Assembly (NCBI GenBank): GCA_030704615.1
Contig: CM060731.1
Location: forward strand, 49,970,001-50,034,000
Source of the DNA: Takakia lepidozioides
Taxonomy: Eukaryota > Streptophyta > Takakiopsida > Takakiales > Takakiaceae
Direction of reading: 5' to 3'
DNA: 64,000 nucleotides
This document shows positions 1-10,816 of the stretch, piece by piece. The translations under genes and the position numbers were made by a program. How positions within the stretch are numbered: the stretch's first letter is position 1; each line of letters begins with the position of its first letter. The notes beneath the pieces were generated by a model. The model did no database searches and was not told where the DNA came from. It saw nothing but the letters and a program-made list of their open reading frames with translations.

Positions 1-395
1 TCACTAGTTCCCCATCGGTAATCTTCTTCCTCACAATTCAAAATCCACAACCTTTTCAGCACCTTCACACGACACATTCTTAATTTGTTCTTCCTGCGCT
101 GCGGGAAATACTCATCATTCACAATCCGAACATAGGAAGCAATGGCAGCTTCAGGTAAAAAAGAACATTTTTGCCATTGGCAAAGAAGGATGCTGGACCT
201 AGATGTTCTGCCTCGACCTATAAATGACTTCAAGCAAGGCCCCATACCATTTTCACAACGAACAAGCCTCCATTTTGGTGTGGAGCTTGGTGACGCTGAC
301 TGGAAATCTCCCATACCTGCTGTACCAAAGCTCTCTGCCAGAAAAGGTGAATCTGCATGCCATATCAGAGCATCATTGTCCAAACATGCTACTGT
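1..395 (-). CDS. Partial open coding frame running off the left edge, unknown product
   Basis: Read on the minus strand, a frame stays open without a stop from base 395 to the window edge, about 130 codons. A TTGCAG that could be a splice acceptor lies just upstream at 396-401, so this may be an internal exon. The stretch KWRLVRCENG (near 273-244) resembles the Trp-x-Leu-x-Arg-Cys-x-Asn-Gly signature before START domains of plant EDR2-like proteins, but the residues after it do not continue that match. The plus-strand ORF at 142-456 lies over the same DNA and has no recognisable features, so I prefer the minus reading. A chance open frame cannot be excluded. Confidence 0.38.
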
Positions 396-2210
396 CTGCA
401 ACATGGGGAAACATAATACTATAGTGATTGCAAGATTTCACATGAAAATGCCTTGACAACAGAAAATAAGAGCAGATCGTTTTTGTATAAAGAAATGAGA
501 ACCCTTTCCTACATGAAAAATTACCAAGTCCCCAATATCTGCAATTGTGGTGCCAGTGTAGGAAAAAACGATTTCAAAAATTAATTGCTGATGATCTAAG
601 CTCTGATGTGGCTGATTTTAGGTTATATTGGGAGAATTAGCCATATTCTTTGCTACCAACAAGAACTAGCAAGGAAACTTGACAAGAAAACCCCACTAGA
701 GCAAATCGAATTTGCCAAAAAATGTGAACAGACTCCTAAGGCCAATGACTTGGAAAACAAAACAAGAACTCTTACCAGCCCTTGTCTAGATTAGCGTTAC
801 ACGACAAAAAAATGCAAGCTTTAATCAGTTTCATGCCACCCTCAATACCTATGATCAGTAGTTCAATCAGCGGCTAACCGATCATCTATTCATTTACTTC
901 AATGCCACTATAGCCCGTCACGTTCTAAACCCGATACCCTATCAATTTTGAATGTGACGATCTTCACTAACGTTCAACGGAACCAGAAACATACGACACT
1001 ACCCATAATCCAATATACACTTTACTGTCGATCGTTCTAGCCCGACCACATTTGATCATTGAATTCTATGCACACATCAAGTCTACTCCACGATCCACAC
1101 ATAGTCATAGGTGTCGGTTTATCTTACAACATCTCAGTCTATGGTCTATATCTTGCTCATACGGTATCCACAGTTCTCTTACATCCTGCCGAATAAATTC
1201 ACAGACCATCTATTCACATTTCGAACATCCAACCCCATTTAGGCCAAACTCCTTTCTGAAAATAAAACCAGACTGATCGCTATCTGAAAACTACTCCATG
1301 AACTCTTCAAAGACTCACACTGCAACTATCATACTCGTTGCCTCTTGCCCAAGTCATGATCTCTCCCTTTCTCCTTCTACCCTTACGGTATCTCTCGATC
1401 ATCGTGCTCTCCAATATGCTCTCCAACTCAATCCCGATTTGGTACTCTCTACATCGTGCTCGTCGCTCACTGGTAATCTCTCGATTGATACTGTTGCCTT
1501 CCCACTCCCCCAAGCCTCCTTTTATGCTTCTTTTGGGCCAATAGGAAAATTAGAAATTAATCATTAAATTTAATGGGAAGCTTGTTGGCCAAGCAAACCT
1601 GGATACTTCTTATTTCATCCATCCTGGTAATGTCATCCCTTTTGCATCCATCCTATAAATTCATCCATCCTATGCTCTCTCATCTGTCCACTGATTTCAT
1701 CCATTTGTAATTTTCATCCATCCAGGGACATGACCAACTTAAGTTTGGTACATGATCCGTTTTAAGTCCTCATGAATGTTGCTCCTCATCCATGTTATTC
1801 ATCCGTTTGGGAAGTGGGGATCACTTCCCTTGATCAGCCAATATCCAGCGGTTCATATTTATCCTTGTTTTCCCATTAGATTCCAGTAATATAGGCATAT
1901 ATTTGCTGGCATTTGCTAACTTACAAAGACATCGATCCTTAATCATTCTTGGCGTTGAAGACCATTCGTTGGTCTCTATAGCATACCTCCACACCATGTA
2001 GCCTCTGGAGCACTGTCCACAAACCAAAAGTTGTGTTCTTGCAACTGCTGGCTCATTGTCAAACACTTCGAAGGTGTAATCCATTGGGCAGCCTGGCCGA
2101 CATTGCCACCCTACTAACGGAATCGAATGCCCACCACTTCCGTGCATTTATGAGAGGTTGTACATTGTAGGGGCTACCAACACCTAGGGGATGGAGTAGT
2201 GACTCATCTC
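396..2210. other. Mostly non-coding interval
   Basis: No ORF here has a recognisable domain. Short open frames at 606-794, 1052-1276 and 1298-1567 look like chance. From about 1605 to 1735 the sequence repeats TCATCCATCC-type words at irregular spacing. A Cys-containing open frame on the minus strand at 1821-2147 is listed separately. Confidence 0.5.
1821..2147 (-). pseudogene. Short Cys-containing open frame with weak PHD-finger-like resemblance
   Basis: This 108-codon frame has a CRPGC motif (residues 16-20) and then LLVCGQCSRGY (residues 40-50). The second motif resembles MLVCDRCSRGW in the PHD finger of the gypsy element at 50506-50640. The remaining PHD ligands (His and the last Cys pair) are not in register, so it cannot be a working PHD finger. 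It may be the decayed end of a related mobile-element protein or an unrelated Cys-rich fragment. Confidence 0.2.
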
Positions 2211-2509
2211 TGTTGGAAAACAACTCCATAATATATAGCTTGACTTGTAGATAAAGTTAGAGACATTGAAAGTAACTCTCTATTTAGAGAGGCTTTTGTC
2301 TTAAAGTTAAAGCTAGTCCATTATGGGACTACTTAACAAAGGTTTAAAAGGCAAGTCTTAGTGATTGCTTTTAGCCTAGCTAGAACTATATAAGATGCTC
2401 GGGGGTGAAGCCACATATCAGTTGTTCATGTTGTGTGCTTCTATGGTTGGGTGAAGCGCTTCTATACAATCTTTTTTCCTCTTTGTTATTCTATCTACGT
2501 TTTTCAACA
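2211..2509 (+). repeat. 5' LTR of a truncated Ty1/copia element (copia-1)
   Basis: The segment starts TGTTGGAAAACAAC and ends TTTTTCAACA, the usual TG...CA inverted ends of copia LTRs. An initiator-Met primer site follows two bases later. No matching 3' LTR is visible, because the element breaks off near 3780. Confidence 0.8.
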
Positions 2510-2511
2510 CA

Positions 2512-2523
2512 TGGTATCAGAGC
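2512..2523 (+). promoter_or_regulatory. tRNA primer-binding site of copia-1
   Basis: TGGTATCAGAGC is complementary to the 3' end of plant initiator-Met tRNA, the standard primer of plant copia elements. Its position two bases after the LTR fixes the LTR end. Confidence 0.9.
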
Positions 2524-2709
2524 CTAGTTGCTAGAAGGTGGCTGCAGTTTCATGCTAGATAGATGAGGTGCTACGAGGTGGCAGCGAGGACGTGATCAAA
2601 GGGAGCTCCTAGCCAAAGCAATTTGGTCCACGGTCAGTGATCAGTAAAAGTCTGTGAGATTGCTGATTGTCAAGTATAAAGTCTTAGATACTGAGAAAAG
2701 AAAGACCTA

Positions 2710-3783
2710 ATGGCAAATTCTGCTCATGGAAACGCATTAGATATAAGAGTAGAAGATCGGTTCAATGGAACCAACTACCAGTTTTGGAAGTTTAGATTGG
2801 AAATGATTCTTCTAGACAAAGACCTGTGGGGATTGATTGACGGGTCACATGTAAGATGTGATGATGCAGTTGGCCAAGCTTTATGGGGTAGAAAAGATCA
2901 GAAGCATCATAATGAGCTTGAGAAACAATCAGATGAATCTAGCCATTGACGCTAAAAGTTCCAAAGAGGTTTGGTATAAGCTAGTAGCTATTTTTTGAGA
3001 CGAAGGATGCAAAGTCGCAAATGATTGCGACACAGAAGTTCTGTGGTCTGAAATGACCGAGTCGGATTCAGTCGAACAACATTTGAGTTTGTTCAGTGTC
3101 TTAAGAGACGAGCTGAAATATGTGGGAACTGTAATATCTGATGAACGAACAGCAGTAGTGCTGCTAGCAACCTTACCTGAATCCTATGACAATTTCGTGG
3201 TATCCTTAACATGACAAACCAACTTAACAATTGAGGTGGTCATAGGTCTTCTGGACTCAAGGAGGAAAAACAAAGAGGTCAAGGGCAGGGCTTTGTAGAC
3301 AGGGCTTTGTTCACAGATATTAAACCCGGAGGATTCCATAAGAAGAAATTCCTTTCGTATCAGACTGCAAAATCTGGCTCGAAGTTTAAGCTGAAGTCAA
3401 GGATTAAGTGCTATCATTGCAACAGATATAGGCATGGGATAAAATATTGTAGAATACGCATAGTAGAGGAGCGTGAACGAGATAATCAAGAAATATGAGG
3501 GAATGTAGCTGCTCATCAGAAATACCCTGTCTTATTTGTAGTTTCACTTTCAGCATTTACTACGAGGCAGAAGTATGAGTGGTACATTGATTCAGGAGCA
3601 TCTCAACATATGACTCCAGAAAATGGACAATTTCTTACATACAAACCTATATCTATGTCCCAGTACTATGTTCTCTTGGGAGATGATAGCAAACACATCA
3701 TTAGTGGCGAAGGTCCAGTCTCACTTCTGATAAATCAAGGAGAGGTTCGAGAAGTGGTGTTCTATACGTACCAGGGTTGCACA
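2710..3783 (+). pseudogene. copia-1 Gag, zinc knuckle and protease remnant
   Basis: Reading begins at ATG 2710 with a Gag N-terminus (FNGTNYQFWKFRLEMILLDK). It continues through frameshifts and stops: Gag-like residues are spread over 2950-3290, including SVEQHLSLFSVLRDEL near 3065. A CCHC zinc knuckle, CYHCNRYRHGIKYC, lies in 3307-3498. The aspartic protease active site YIDSGASQHM lies at about 3583-3612. Similarity to copia stops at about 3778, after VVFYTYQG, and unrelated sequence rich in TGACG words follows. Integrase, RT and RNase H are absent, so this is a 5' fragment, not an autonomous element. Confidence 0.82.
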
Positions 3784-4859
3784 CGTCAGTGACGTCACGT
3801 AACGTCGGACCTGACGCTGACGCGACCAACGTCACGTCAGTTTTGCCGAAAAATCAGTAAAACATGAGTTAGGTGAAAAGTTTCCGGACATGATGAAAGT
3901 ACTCTGTGGAATAGACGCGGCTTCGTAACGGAAAACTAAACCCAGACAAATGGCGTATGTTATAATGTGATGCATAGGCACAATGCAACATAGCCTTGTG
4001 CGACTTCTTTGGATTTTGACTTTAAAAAATAAGAACTATTTCAGTTACCTTGTACTTTATTATTAATTTTAATTTGGGAGAAGGGACAAACCCAGAGCAC
4101 TTTATTAATCGAGGAGGGAAAATATTAAAACCCTCAAAGTGCCATGAGGTTGCCACACACAAAGTAGCACGACACGACGGGCATATTTTTCTTGTCGAAT
4201 TTTGACAGAATTAGGTAATTACTTCTAGATATAAAATCAGATAAATGTCCACCTTTTTATTTCAATATCCATGGTGATAGTACACCCAAAATTATCTTCA
4301 GTCTTGAATTAATTTTCTTCCATAGCAACTTAGTCAAAATCTTGCATTAGTTACTTATTACACATAGGCACAATGTGACAAGTTCTCATTCATCTAATCA
4401 TCATGCGCAAATCTCAATAATCTATTGCTCGGCTCCCTAGTCATGTCAAACACCAACTCACTCCATGAAAATTTAGTCCCGTGAAAAACACAAAAATGTT
4501 TATGTATAGTCTTGCCTAACTTATAACATTCTAGAACAAACATGAGAGACTCTCATATTTATCTATGTTTTAGTGTAGTATAGCAAGAGTTAGTAGGAGG
4601 TCGTTGTAAGCTTGAGCTTCGTTTAATTGGTTGGACGCATTAAACAGGTTCTAGACACATTAAACATAATGATTATTTAAGGATGATTACATTTAAGTTG
4701 GATGAAAACAAGCATGTATCATTATCAACCATCATTGGACATGGATGATGCAAAATGAAAGGGCATTAATATCTAACTTGTATGTGTATACAAGGTTAGG
4801 TCATAATGAAAATTTGATACTACCATAAGACTATACATCCAAGGGCCTCGAGAAACATG
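3784..4859. other. Non-coding AT-rich interval with a TGACG-rich start
   Basis: 3784-3840 has several TGACG/CGTCA words, including the palindrome TGACGTCA. The rest is AT-rich and contains no convincing ORF. Two short near-copies of CATAGGCACAATG occur at about 3973 and 4364. I see no gene. Confidence 0.5.
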
Positions 4860-5098
4860 TGCCTTAAGCTCCTTTGGGCTTTCTAGGCTGGCTCTTAGTT
4901 TTTTGCGCTATCTAGATATAGCTTCTCGCTACCTTAGGCCTCTTTCTCTTCTTCCCTTTCCCCAAGCTGTGTCAGCCTGCATGGCACTTTTCATACAGGT
5001 TATGTTTTCCTCTTTGTATCTCATGGATATTTGAAGTCCTATATATATAAAGTTCATGAGGCCTCCGTCCCTCTTAAAATAATAATAATAATAATAAA
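4860..5098 (+). mobile_element. 5'-truncated LINE: 3' UTR and (TAA)n tail
   Basis: Pyrimidine-rich sequence contains GTTTTCCTCTTTGTATCTCA and then CCTCCGTCCCTCTT, and ends in (AAT)n at 5080-5098. The same order of blocks precedes the A-rich end at 15300-15330 and the (TAA)n end of the coding LINE fragment at 46199-46216. I infer three copies of one L1-type LINE 3' end. Confidence 0.55.
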
Positions 5099-5485
5099 TG
5101 GCATATAGTACATTTTGAATCCTATGTATTTATGAAGCTCTGACTACACAGTTGGACGATCGGATCTAACCGGTCATCCCATTATGGATGACTGGCTATA
5201 GCCAGTCCAATATTGTGCAAAAGGTATCTCGGAAAAATAGATATGCGTAAATAGCATCCATTATACCAAGATCCCTTTTTTGATGAGGCTGTTTAGGGAG
5301 TCTGAGTTGAGTGAAAATGTCAAATGCGAGGCCAACAAATATCCACACCTTCTTCAATGCCATATAAGATATCAGCACTTCCTAAGGAAAAAAAAAAAGG
5401 AAAAAAGATATCAGCTCTTGTGGTCGCTTTATAATAGTTTGACTATTCTATTGATTTATAGATGAGGCTCACATTGCATGACCCC

Positions 5486-5952
5486 GGCTCAGAATTTTGT
5501 GTGGCCTCGTCGTAATGATGTTGGTCAGACTATGGGGCCCACCGTCTCATTAATATAGGAGCAAACTACCTTCATGCGTCCAGGACTTAGAATTTTTTTG
5601 GCATATGAAATTTGCAACCAGGTAGTTTTAGGATTTTCTACATGAAGGTAGTTGCAAAACCAAGCTGGAACTAACTTACCTGCATGAGAGTGGTTACATA
5701 CCACCTCCATGGAGGTAGTTGTGTAGTCAACGCCTACCACCGGAATCACGCTCAGGGAATGGCCACAGACCTGCATCGCTACATCACCATCGACCCTACC
5801 ACCAGACCACAACCTCCACCGTGCAGTTTTTCTGATATATAAGAGAAACGGGGAATAGGCCTAGTTTTAATGTAGCGGGGCCCGCTGTCAGGTCCCTGTC
5901 CCCTCTGCACCTACGGCCTCATTACGACGAGGCCACACAAAATTTTGAGGCC
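5486..5952. mobile_element. MITE-like element with 33-34 bp terminal inverted repeats
   Basis: The left end (5486-5518) and the reverse complement of the right end (5919-5952) share TTTTGTGTGGCCTCGTCGTA and match with only about two differences over 33 bases. No transposase is present. TGACC occurs beside both ends (5479-5483 and 5954-5958) and could be part of a target duplication, but the duplication is not clean. The superfamily is undetermined. Confidence 0.75.
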
Positions 5953-6290
5953 TTGACCGCAAAGGTCTTCATCCACACAACTTTTCGCGTGTACTTTTGA
6001 AGTGTAAAGTAGCATGTGGCTACTTTGTGTGGGAGGTCAAAGAATTGGTGATTGCAGTATAGTCTATAGAAGGGTCAAGGGAAAATGGGGGTGTGCTTGT
6101 CATTGGAATGCGACTCCCTAGAAAGTTGAAGAATGTCGGTTAAGTATATTGTTGCCCTAATCTGCCCTGATTGACTGGAGCAGAGATTGCCTAAGAGCAT
6201 CCCCACCCTACACTGAACCCAGCACACCAACAACATACAGCGGCAAATAACGTAGTACCTTAGCAATTTCGACACAAACGCCAAAGTTGG

Positions 6291-6417
6291 AATTGTACCA
6301 GATATGATTATGAACAATAACCTCGTGGACATGTATGCAAAATGTGGGTGCATCGAGGATGCGAAGGGAGTGTTTGACAATATGGCTGAACAAAATGTGG
6401 TGTCGTGGAACGCATGA
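6291..6417 (+). pseudogene. PPR-protein gene fragment
   Basis: The frame reads NNLVDMYAKCGCIEDAKG followed by VFDNMAEQNVVSWNA, then a TGA at 6415. This is one plant P-L-S type PPR repeat pair as found in organelle RNA-editing factors. A near-identical fragment lies inside the CACTA element at 12682-12790, so both come from one gene family. It is too short to function. Confidence 0.8.
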
Positions 6418-6537
6418 TATGCCTAGTAGAAAAATTCTAGGTTGTCATTGTCAGCTGCTAGCAACATGGATTGTAACAAATGGGAGAAAAGCTCGATGCG
6501 ATGATAAAAATTGAAGAAATCTTGCATATTGTACCTT

Positions 6538-6542
6538 GTATG
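6538..6542 (+). repeat. Target-site duplication GTATG (left) of copia-2
   Basis: GTATG precedes the 5' LTR here and follows the 3' LTR at 16761-16765. Confidence 0.75.
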
Positions 6543-6865
6543 TTTAGGATTTTCTCACGACATCTGGACAGTTTCTTGGCATATAAATAACTAGTTACTC
6601 ACTAGTCACTTGTAACCAACCACAAGGCAGTTAGGCTAGTACATAGTCTGGGTCATGTTGTCATACTCTCTCTCTTTGACGTTGTTCTGCGATTAGCATA
6701 ATTTGCAGATAGCTTAGAAGTTGCTCAGCCTGTGCTTGCGTGAATAGTAGATTGCTTGTTGTAGCTTTTGGGTTAGATCAGCATTGTATTCCTTGAACCT
6801 GAGTAATATTGACTCTGGTCACTTTATTATTGATCTGGGCTTGACCTGATTTAGCACAAACAAAA
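6543..6865 (+). repeat. 5' LTR of copia-2
   Basis: It starts TTTAGGATTTTCTCACGACA and ends CACAAACAAAA. It matches 16496-16760 closely; the main difference is about 60 bases (around 6776-6840) present only here. The ends are TTTT...AAAA-like in place of TG...CA. The boundary is fixed by the GTATG duplication and by the primer site that starts at 6866. Confidence 0.88.
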
Positions 6866-6879
6866 GGTTATGGGCCCAC
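6866..6879 (+). promoter_or_regulatory. Half-tRNA primer-binding site of copia-2 (initiator-Met anticodon region)
   Basis: GGTTATGGGCCCAC directly after the LTR is complementary to the anticodon stem-loop of plant initiator-Met tRNA, not to its 3' end. The next bases, GCTTCC, also match the tRNA after a 3-base gap. Drosophila copia uses the same site type, priming from a 5' half-tRNA cut near nucleotide 39. Confidence 0.82.
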
Positions 6880-7253
6880 GCTTCCAGTGCTTCATTTTGT
6901 CAGTCTCTATTTTCTAGGTAATGTCCGTTCGTTCATCACAAGAAAATGGAACTCCAAGTTCAAGCCCACTTCTAGATCCAAGCTCATAGTCTTTGTTTTG
7001 CTGGTTTGATTTTTTCTCCTTCTGGTCGTATTCTTTATTGAATGTGGGGAAGTCTTTGCTTTTCTTTTGGCTGCCAGTTCTTTCTTGCACAAGAAAGATT
7101 CTTCTTTCCTTTTTTGAACCTTTGGTTTTCAAGGCACATTGTATTTTCTATCTGTCGAGTATGTTGAGATCGTGGAGAGGTTCCCATGCTTGAAGTAGAA
7201 AGTTGTAGCGCTTGATTGCTTTGAGAGTCGTCTATTAGAGAGAAAGTTGAGCC

Positions 7254-7943
7254 ATGGCGGGTAATCTGTCCAAGGCAGTTTTGAGTAACGTTGAAAGATT
7301 CAATGGCAAAGGATTCGCCATGTGGAAGTACCAGATGAGAGCCATCTTCCGGGGAAAAGAGCTCATGGACATCGTATCAGGAGCCGAGGTGATGCCCAGT
7401 CGAACAGTTGATGCCGATGCTACGCTCAAGGCTCAAGAAGATGCATCCATCGCCGCATGGAAGGAGAAAGACAATCAGGCCCTCAGTATTCTATAGGCTG
7501 TTGATCGCAATCAGCTGAAGAATTTGATGGGATGCGAGACCTCTGCTTCTTTTTGGAGCAAACTCTGTGCCGTGAATGAGCAGCGATCCATTGACAACGT
7601 ACATCGTCTACAGGAGCAGTTCTACAAGTGTAGCATGGAGGATGGAGAAACCATTGCTGATTTTCTTGGAAGGATAGAGGTGAGCTTGACCCAGCTGCGA
7701 GGATTGGGAGATGCCAGTTTCACTGACTCCTCAGTGATTGCCAAGGTTTTGTGTAACTTGCCTCCAAGCCTCAAGCATTTTCGGTCAGCTTGGGAAAGTG
7801 TGCCAACTGGTCCCGACAAGAATTTGGAGTTGTTAACCTCTCGCTTGCTGACTGAGGAAGGTCGAGAGAATGCAGAAGGGATCAAGAGTCAAAGAGCAAC
7901 AAAACATTTGTTGCAAAGAAGGGAGGGCAGCAATCTAGCGTGA
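7254..7943 (+). pseudogene. copia-2 Gag, interrupted
   Basis: ATG 7254 starts a Gag polyprotein: FNGKGFAMWKYQMRAIFRGK near residues 20-40, then the central UBN2-like part (LQEQFYKCSMEDGETIADFL). A single in-frame TAG at 7494 splits it, and translation resumes in the same frame to TGA 7941. A frameshift then leads to the zinc knuckle at 7960. Gag forms the virus-like particle and packages element RNA. Confidence 0.88.
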
Positions 7944-7959
7944 CATCGAGTGACCCTCA

Positions 7960-8658
7960 TTGACTCCGGAGCAAAGAAAGGCTCGTCGAGATGCCATTCA
8001 GAAGGAGAAGGAAAGCACCACATGCTTTAATTGTGGGGAACCTGGCCATTGGGCAAAAGAGTGTCAAAATGAGCCCAAGGCCAAGACAAAGAATGCCAAA
8101 GGCGAAAGGGGTGAGAAATCTGAAACCAAGACAGTTGCATCGACCTACAAGGCCTGGATGGCCTCAGTGAATCACGCAAATGAAAGCGACATGAACATCT
8201 GGATAACATATTCTGGATGCATGCATTACATGACCGGGAGACGAGATTGGTTCACACATTTTGAGAGCATTTCTAGTCGTGGAGTGGGAGGTATCAAGCT
8301 CGAGGTACATGGTGTAGGGACGATTGACATTGAGGTTTTTGCCAATGGCATTTGGTATGAAAGCCAAATGATGAACGTGCTGTATGTTCCAGGGCTGGGT
8401 TGGAACCTATTTTCAGAACTCAGAGCTGTGAAGATGGGCACCAAAGTTGTTTGGAACCACTTTGGTTTGAAGTTGGTCCATCGTGGTACTGTTGTCATGG
8501 AAGGAAGCATCAACAAAGAACTCTGGCAACTTTGCATTAAGGTCAAAATAAGCAATGCCATTGCTTGTTTGGCAGGATCATTTGCTGGAGAGAGCCGAAG
8601 CAATGCCAATAAGAGCCTACAGTTATGGCATAGGCGATTGGGACATGACAACATGTAA
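7960..8658 (+). pseudogene. copia-2 zinc knuckle, protease and start of integrase zinc domain
   Basis: The CCHC knuckle CFNCGEPGHWAKEC sits at about residues 22-35 (8023-8064). The protease active site, normally Asp-Ser-Gly, reads ITYSGCMHYMT (about 8200-8233), so the catalytic Asp is Tyr and the protease should be dead. GAG-pre-integrase sequence follows and ends LWHRRLGHDNM before a TAA at 8656; a frameshift then moves to the integrase frame. Loss of the catalytic Asp shows that this copy relies on no internal processing. Confidence 0.88.
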
Positions 8659-8678
8659 ACTGTCAATCCATCCAGAAA

Positions 8679-9599
8679 ATGGCAGCGGAAGACATGGTAG
8701 ATGGCTTGATGTTGACCAACAAAAGGGAACCAGACTTCTGTGAAGGGTGTGTTTTTGGCAAGCACCACCACAACTCTTTTCCAAAGAATGAGATCAGAAC
8801 CAGAGCAACAAGAGTTGGGTTACTGGTTCATACTGACATCGTTGGGCCATTCACTACCAAGTCAATTGGTGGTGCGAGGTACTTTATCGTCTTTAAAGCT
8901 GATTATTCTGCATTCAGAGTGTTGTTTTGTATAGCCAAGAAATCACATGCGTTATCAAGCTTCAACAAATATTTTCTGCAGATGTTGCGAGAGACAGGCC
9001 AGTCAGTTGTGGTGTTGAGATCCGATAGGAGTGGTGAGTGCACTGGAGATGCTATCCAACAGTTCTTGAAAGACATTGATTGTAAGCACGAGATGACAGC
9101 AGCTTACACACCTGAACAAAATGGTGCATGCGAGTTGGAAAATAGGACGATCGTGGAAATGGTACGAAGCATGATCCATGCAAGCAACGTTCATCCACGT
9201 TTTTGGGGGGAAGCTGCGCATACTGCCAAATATACTCTGAAACATACACATACTCGTATGGTACCTCACAAGACACCCTTTGAAATGTGGACGTCTGTTG
9301 CTCATATGAGAGTGTTCGGCTGCGATGCATACGTGCATGTGCCAAAAAAACTGAGAACGAAGTTGGAGGCAAAGAGTCGGAAGGGCGTTTTCATGGGATA
9401 TAGCTATACAAGCAAGACCTACAGGGTTTGGTTAAATGACAAGCGTCGCATTGAAGAGAGTCGTGACATACTTTTCAATGAAGAAGACATCCCAATATCG
9501 AGCTCTAACGTGATGCATGGGCGGCAAGCCGTGCCACGTTTCTCATTGGTGAAGATGAAAGTGCAAGGCCAGTGGGAGCCATACCTCACCACGTTGTAG
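8679..9599 (+). pseudogene. copia-2 integrase
   Basis: This frame holds the Cys pair of the HHCC zinc domain (CEGCVFGK), then the DDE core: Asp in VHTDIVGPF, Asp in LRSDRSGEC and Glu in NGACELENRTIVEM. The C-terminal part reads RVFGCDAYVHVPKKLRTKLE and KGVFMGYSYTSKTYRVW, normal for copia. The core triad is intact, but the frame is cut off from Gag and RT by frameshifts. The enzyme would insert element cDNA into host chromosomes. Confidence 0.9.
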
Positions 9600-9703
9600 C
9601 GCCAGGAGCACAAGAGCCATTGCTCACTCAAGAAGTTCAAGAACTGTCAAGCAGTCATCCCATCTGACTTGCTAGTGGTTCACAATCTCTCATTACTGAT
9701 TCA

Positions 9704-10816
9704 TTGCTAGAACCAGCAGGCGGTGACGTGTGTCCCAAACGCGGTGAGCCTGATGGAGGAGAATTGGTTCCAATGTTGGAACCAAGAGTGCGCAATCCGC
9801 CAACAATGTATGGTGACTGGTACTATCCAAGACAAACACCACGCGTGCTTAGTAACAAATCATGCAGAGCCCATGCTGCCGGAGGAGCCAGCGAGTTAAC
9901 TGACGATGTACATTGCCATGAGTCTGCAGAGTGTTTGCAAACGATGATCGAAGAATACGAGTCTCTTTTGGAGAACGACACTTGGGAATTACAGCCACTC
10001 CCCAAGGACTGCAAGCATATAAGCTGTAAGTGGGTTTATAAGTTGAAACTCAATTCTGTTGGTGAGATCGATCGATATAAAAGCTAGACTTTGTGCTATA
10101 CACCCAGCGTGCAGGAATTGACTATACAAAGACCTTCTCACCTGTCGCCAAGTTTGACTCAATCAGGACATTGCTCTCGGTGGCGACAGTGGAAGACTTT
10201 GAGATCGCCCAATTTGACGTGAAGCCAATAATTTTGTACGGTGAGATCAGCGAAGAAATCTCCATGGACCAACCGCCTGCCTTCGTTGATCAGACAAATC
10301 CCACGGCGGTGTGCAAGCTGAAGAAGTCCTTCTATGGGCTTAAGCAAGCAAGTCGAGCTTGGAATAAATGCTTCAATGACGTCACCACCACTCATGGCCT
10401 GCAACCCAACATTGCTGATCCTTGCATCTATTACTGTGCCAATCCCAAGCTGCTCTTGGCCATCTTTGTTCATGATGGATTAATTTTTAATCCCAAGAAC
10501 CGATCAGCCTGTGATATTCTGGATCACATGGATAAAGCCTTCACCATCACCAATGGTGAGCCCCAGATTTATGTTGGCTTATCACAAGAGATAGGCTCAA
10601 TCAAACCATGACGTTGGATCAGATGCAATACGTGTTGAAGACTCTGCGCAAGTTTGGATATGCCGATTCCCCTCCTGTCACGATCCCAGCTGATCTCAAT
10701 GCAAGGCTAGAAGAAGTGACTCGTCAAGATGAGGTAATCATTTCTGATTTTCCATACAAAGAAGTGATTGGGAGCTTGTTTCTCCCCAGCCTTTGCACTC
10801 GCCCCGATATTTCCTA
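9704..10816 (+). pseudogene. copia-2 reverse transcriptase, 5' part before the CACTA insertion
   Basis: The RT entry sequence ENDTWELQPLPKD lies in 9704-10087. The palm (TFSPVAKFDSIRTLLSVA, CKLKKSFYGLKQASRAW) lies in 10093-10611 and the thumb in 10608-10816; all three pieces are in different frames. The usual YVDD catalytic box reads FVHD (about 10466-10477), so one catalytic Asp is His. Coding stops at RPDIS, where a CACTA transposon begins; the next codons are at 15847 beyond it. Confidence 0.9.
10814..10816 (+). repeat. Target-site duplication CTA (left) of the CACTA element
   Basis: CTA at 10814-10816 is repeated at 15847-15849. Three-base duplications are the rule for CACTA elements. 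Confidence 0.85.

Noticed and set aside
142-456. Plus-strand ORF starting MAASGKKEHF
   Set aside because: It overlaps a longer open minus-strand frame that has a splice-acceptor-like sequence and more protein-like composition. The plus product shows no motif.
8226-8771. 181-codon minus-strand ORF
   Set aside because: It is antisense to the zinc-knuckle, protease and integrase frames of copia-2, which carry clear motifs.
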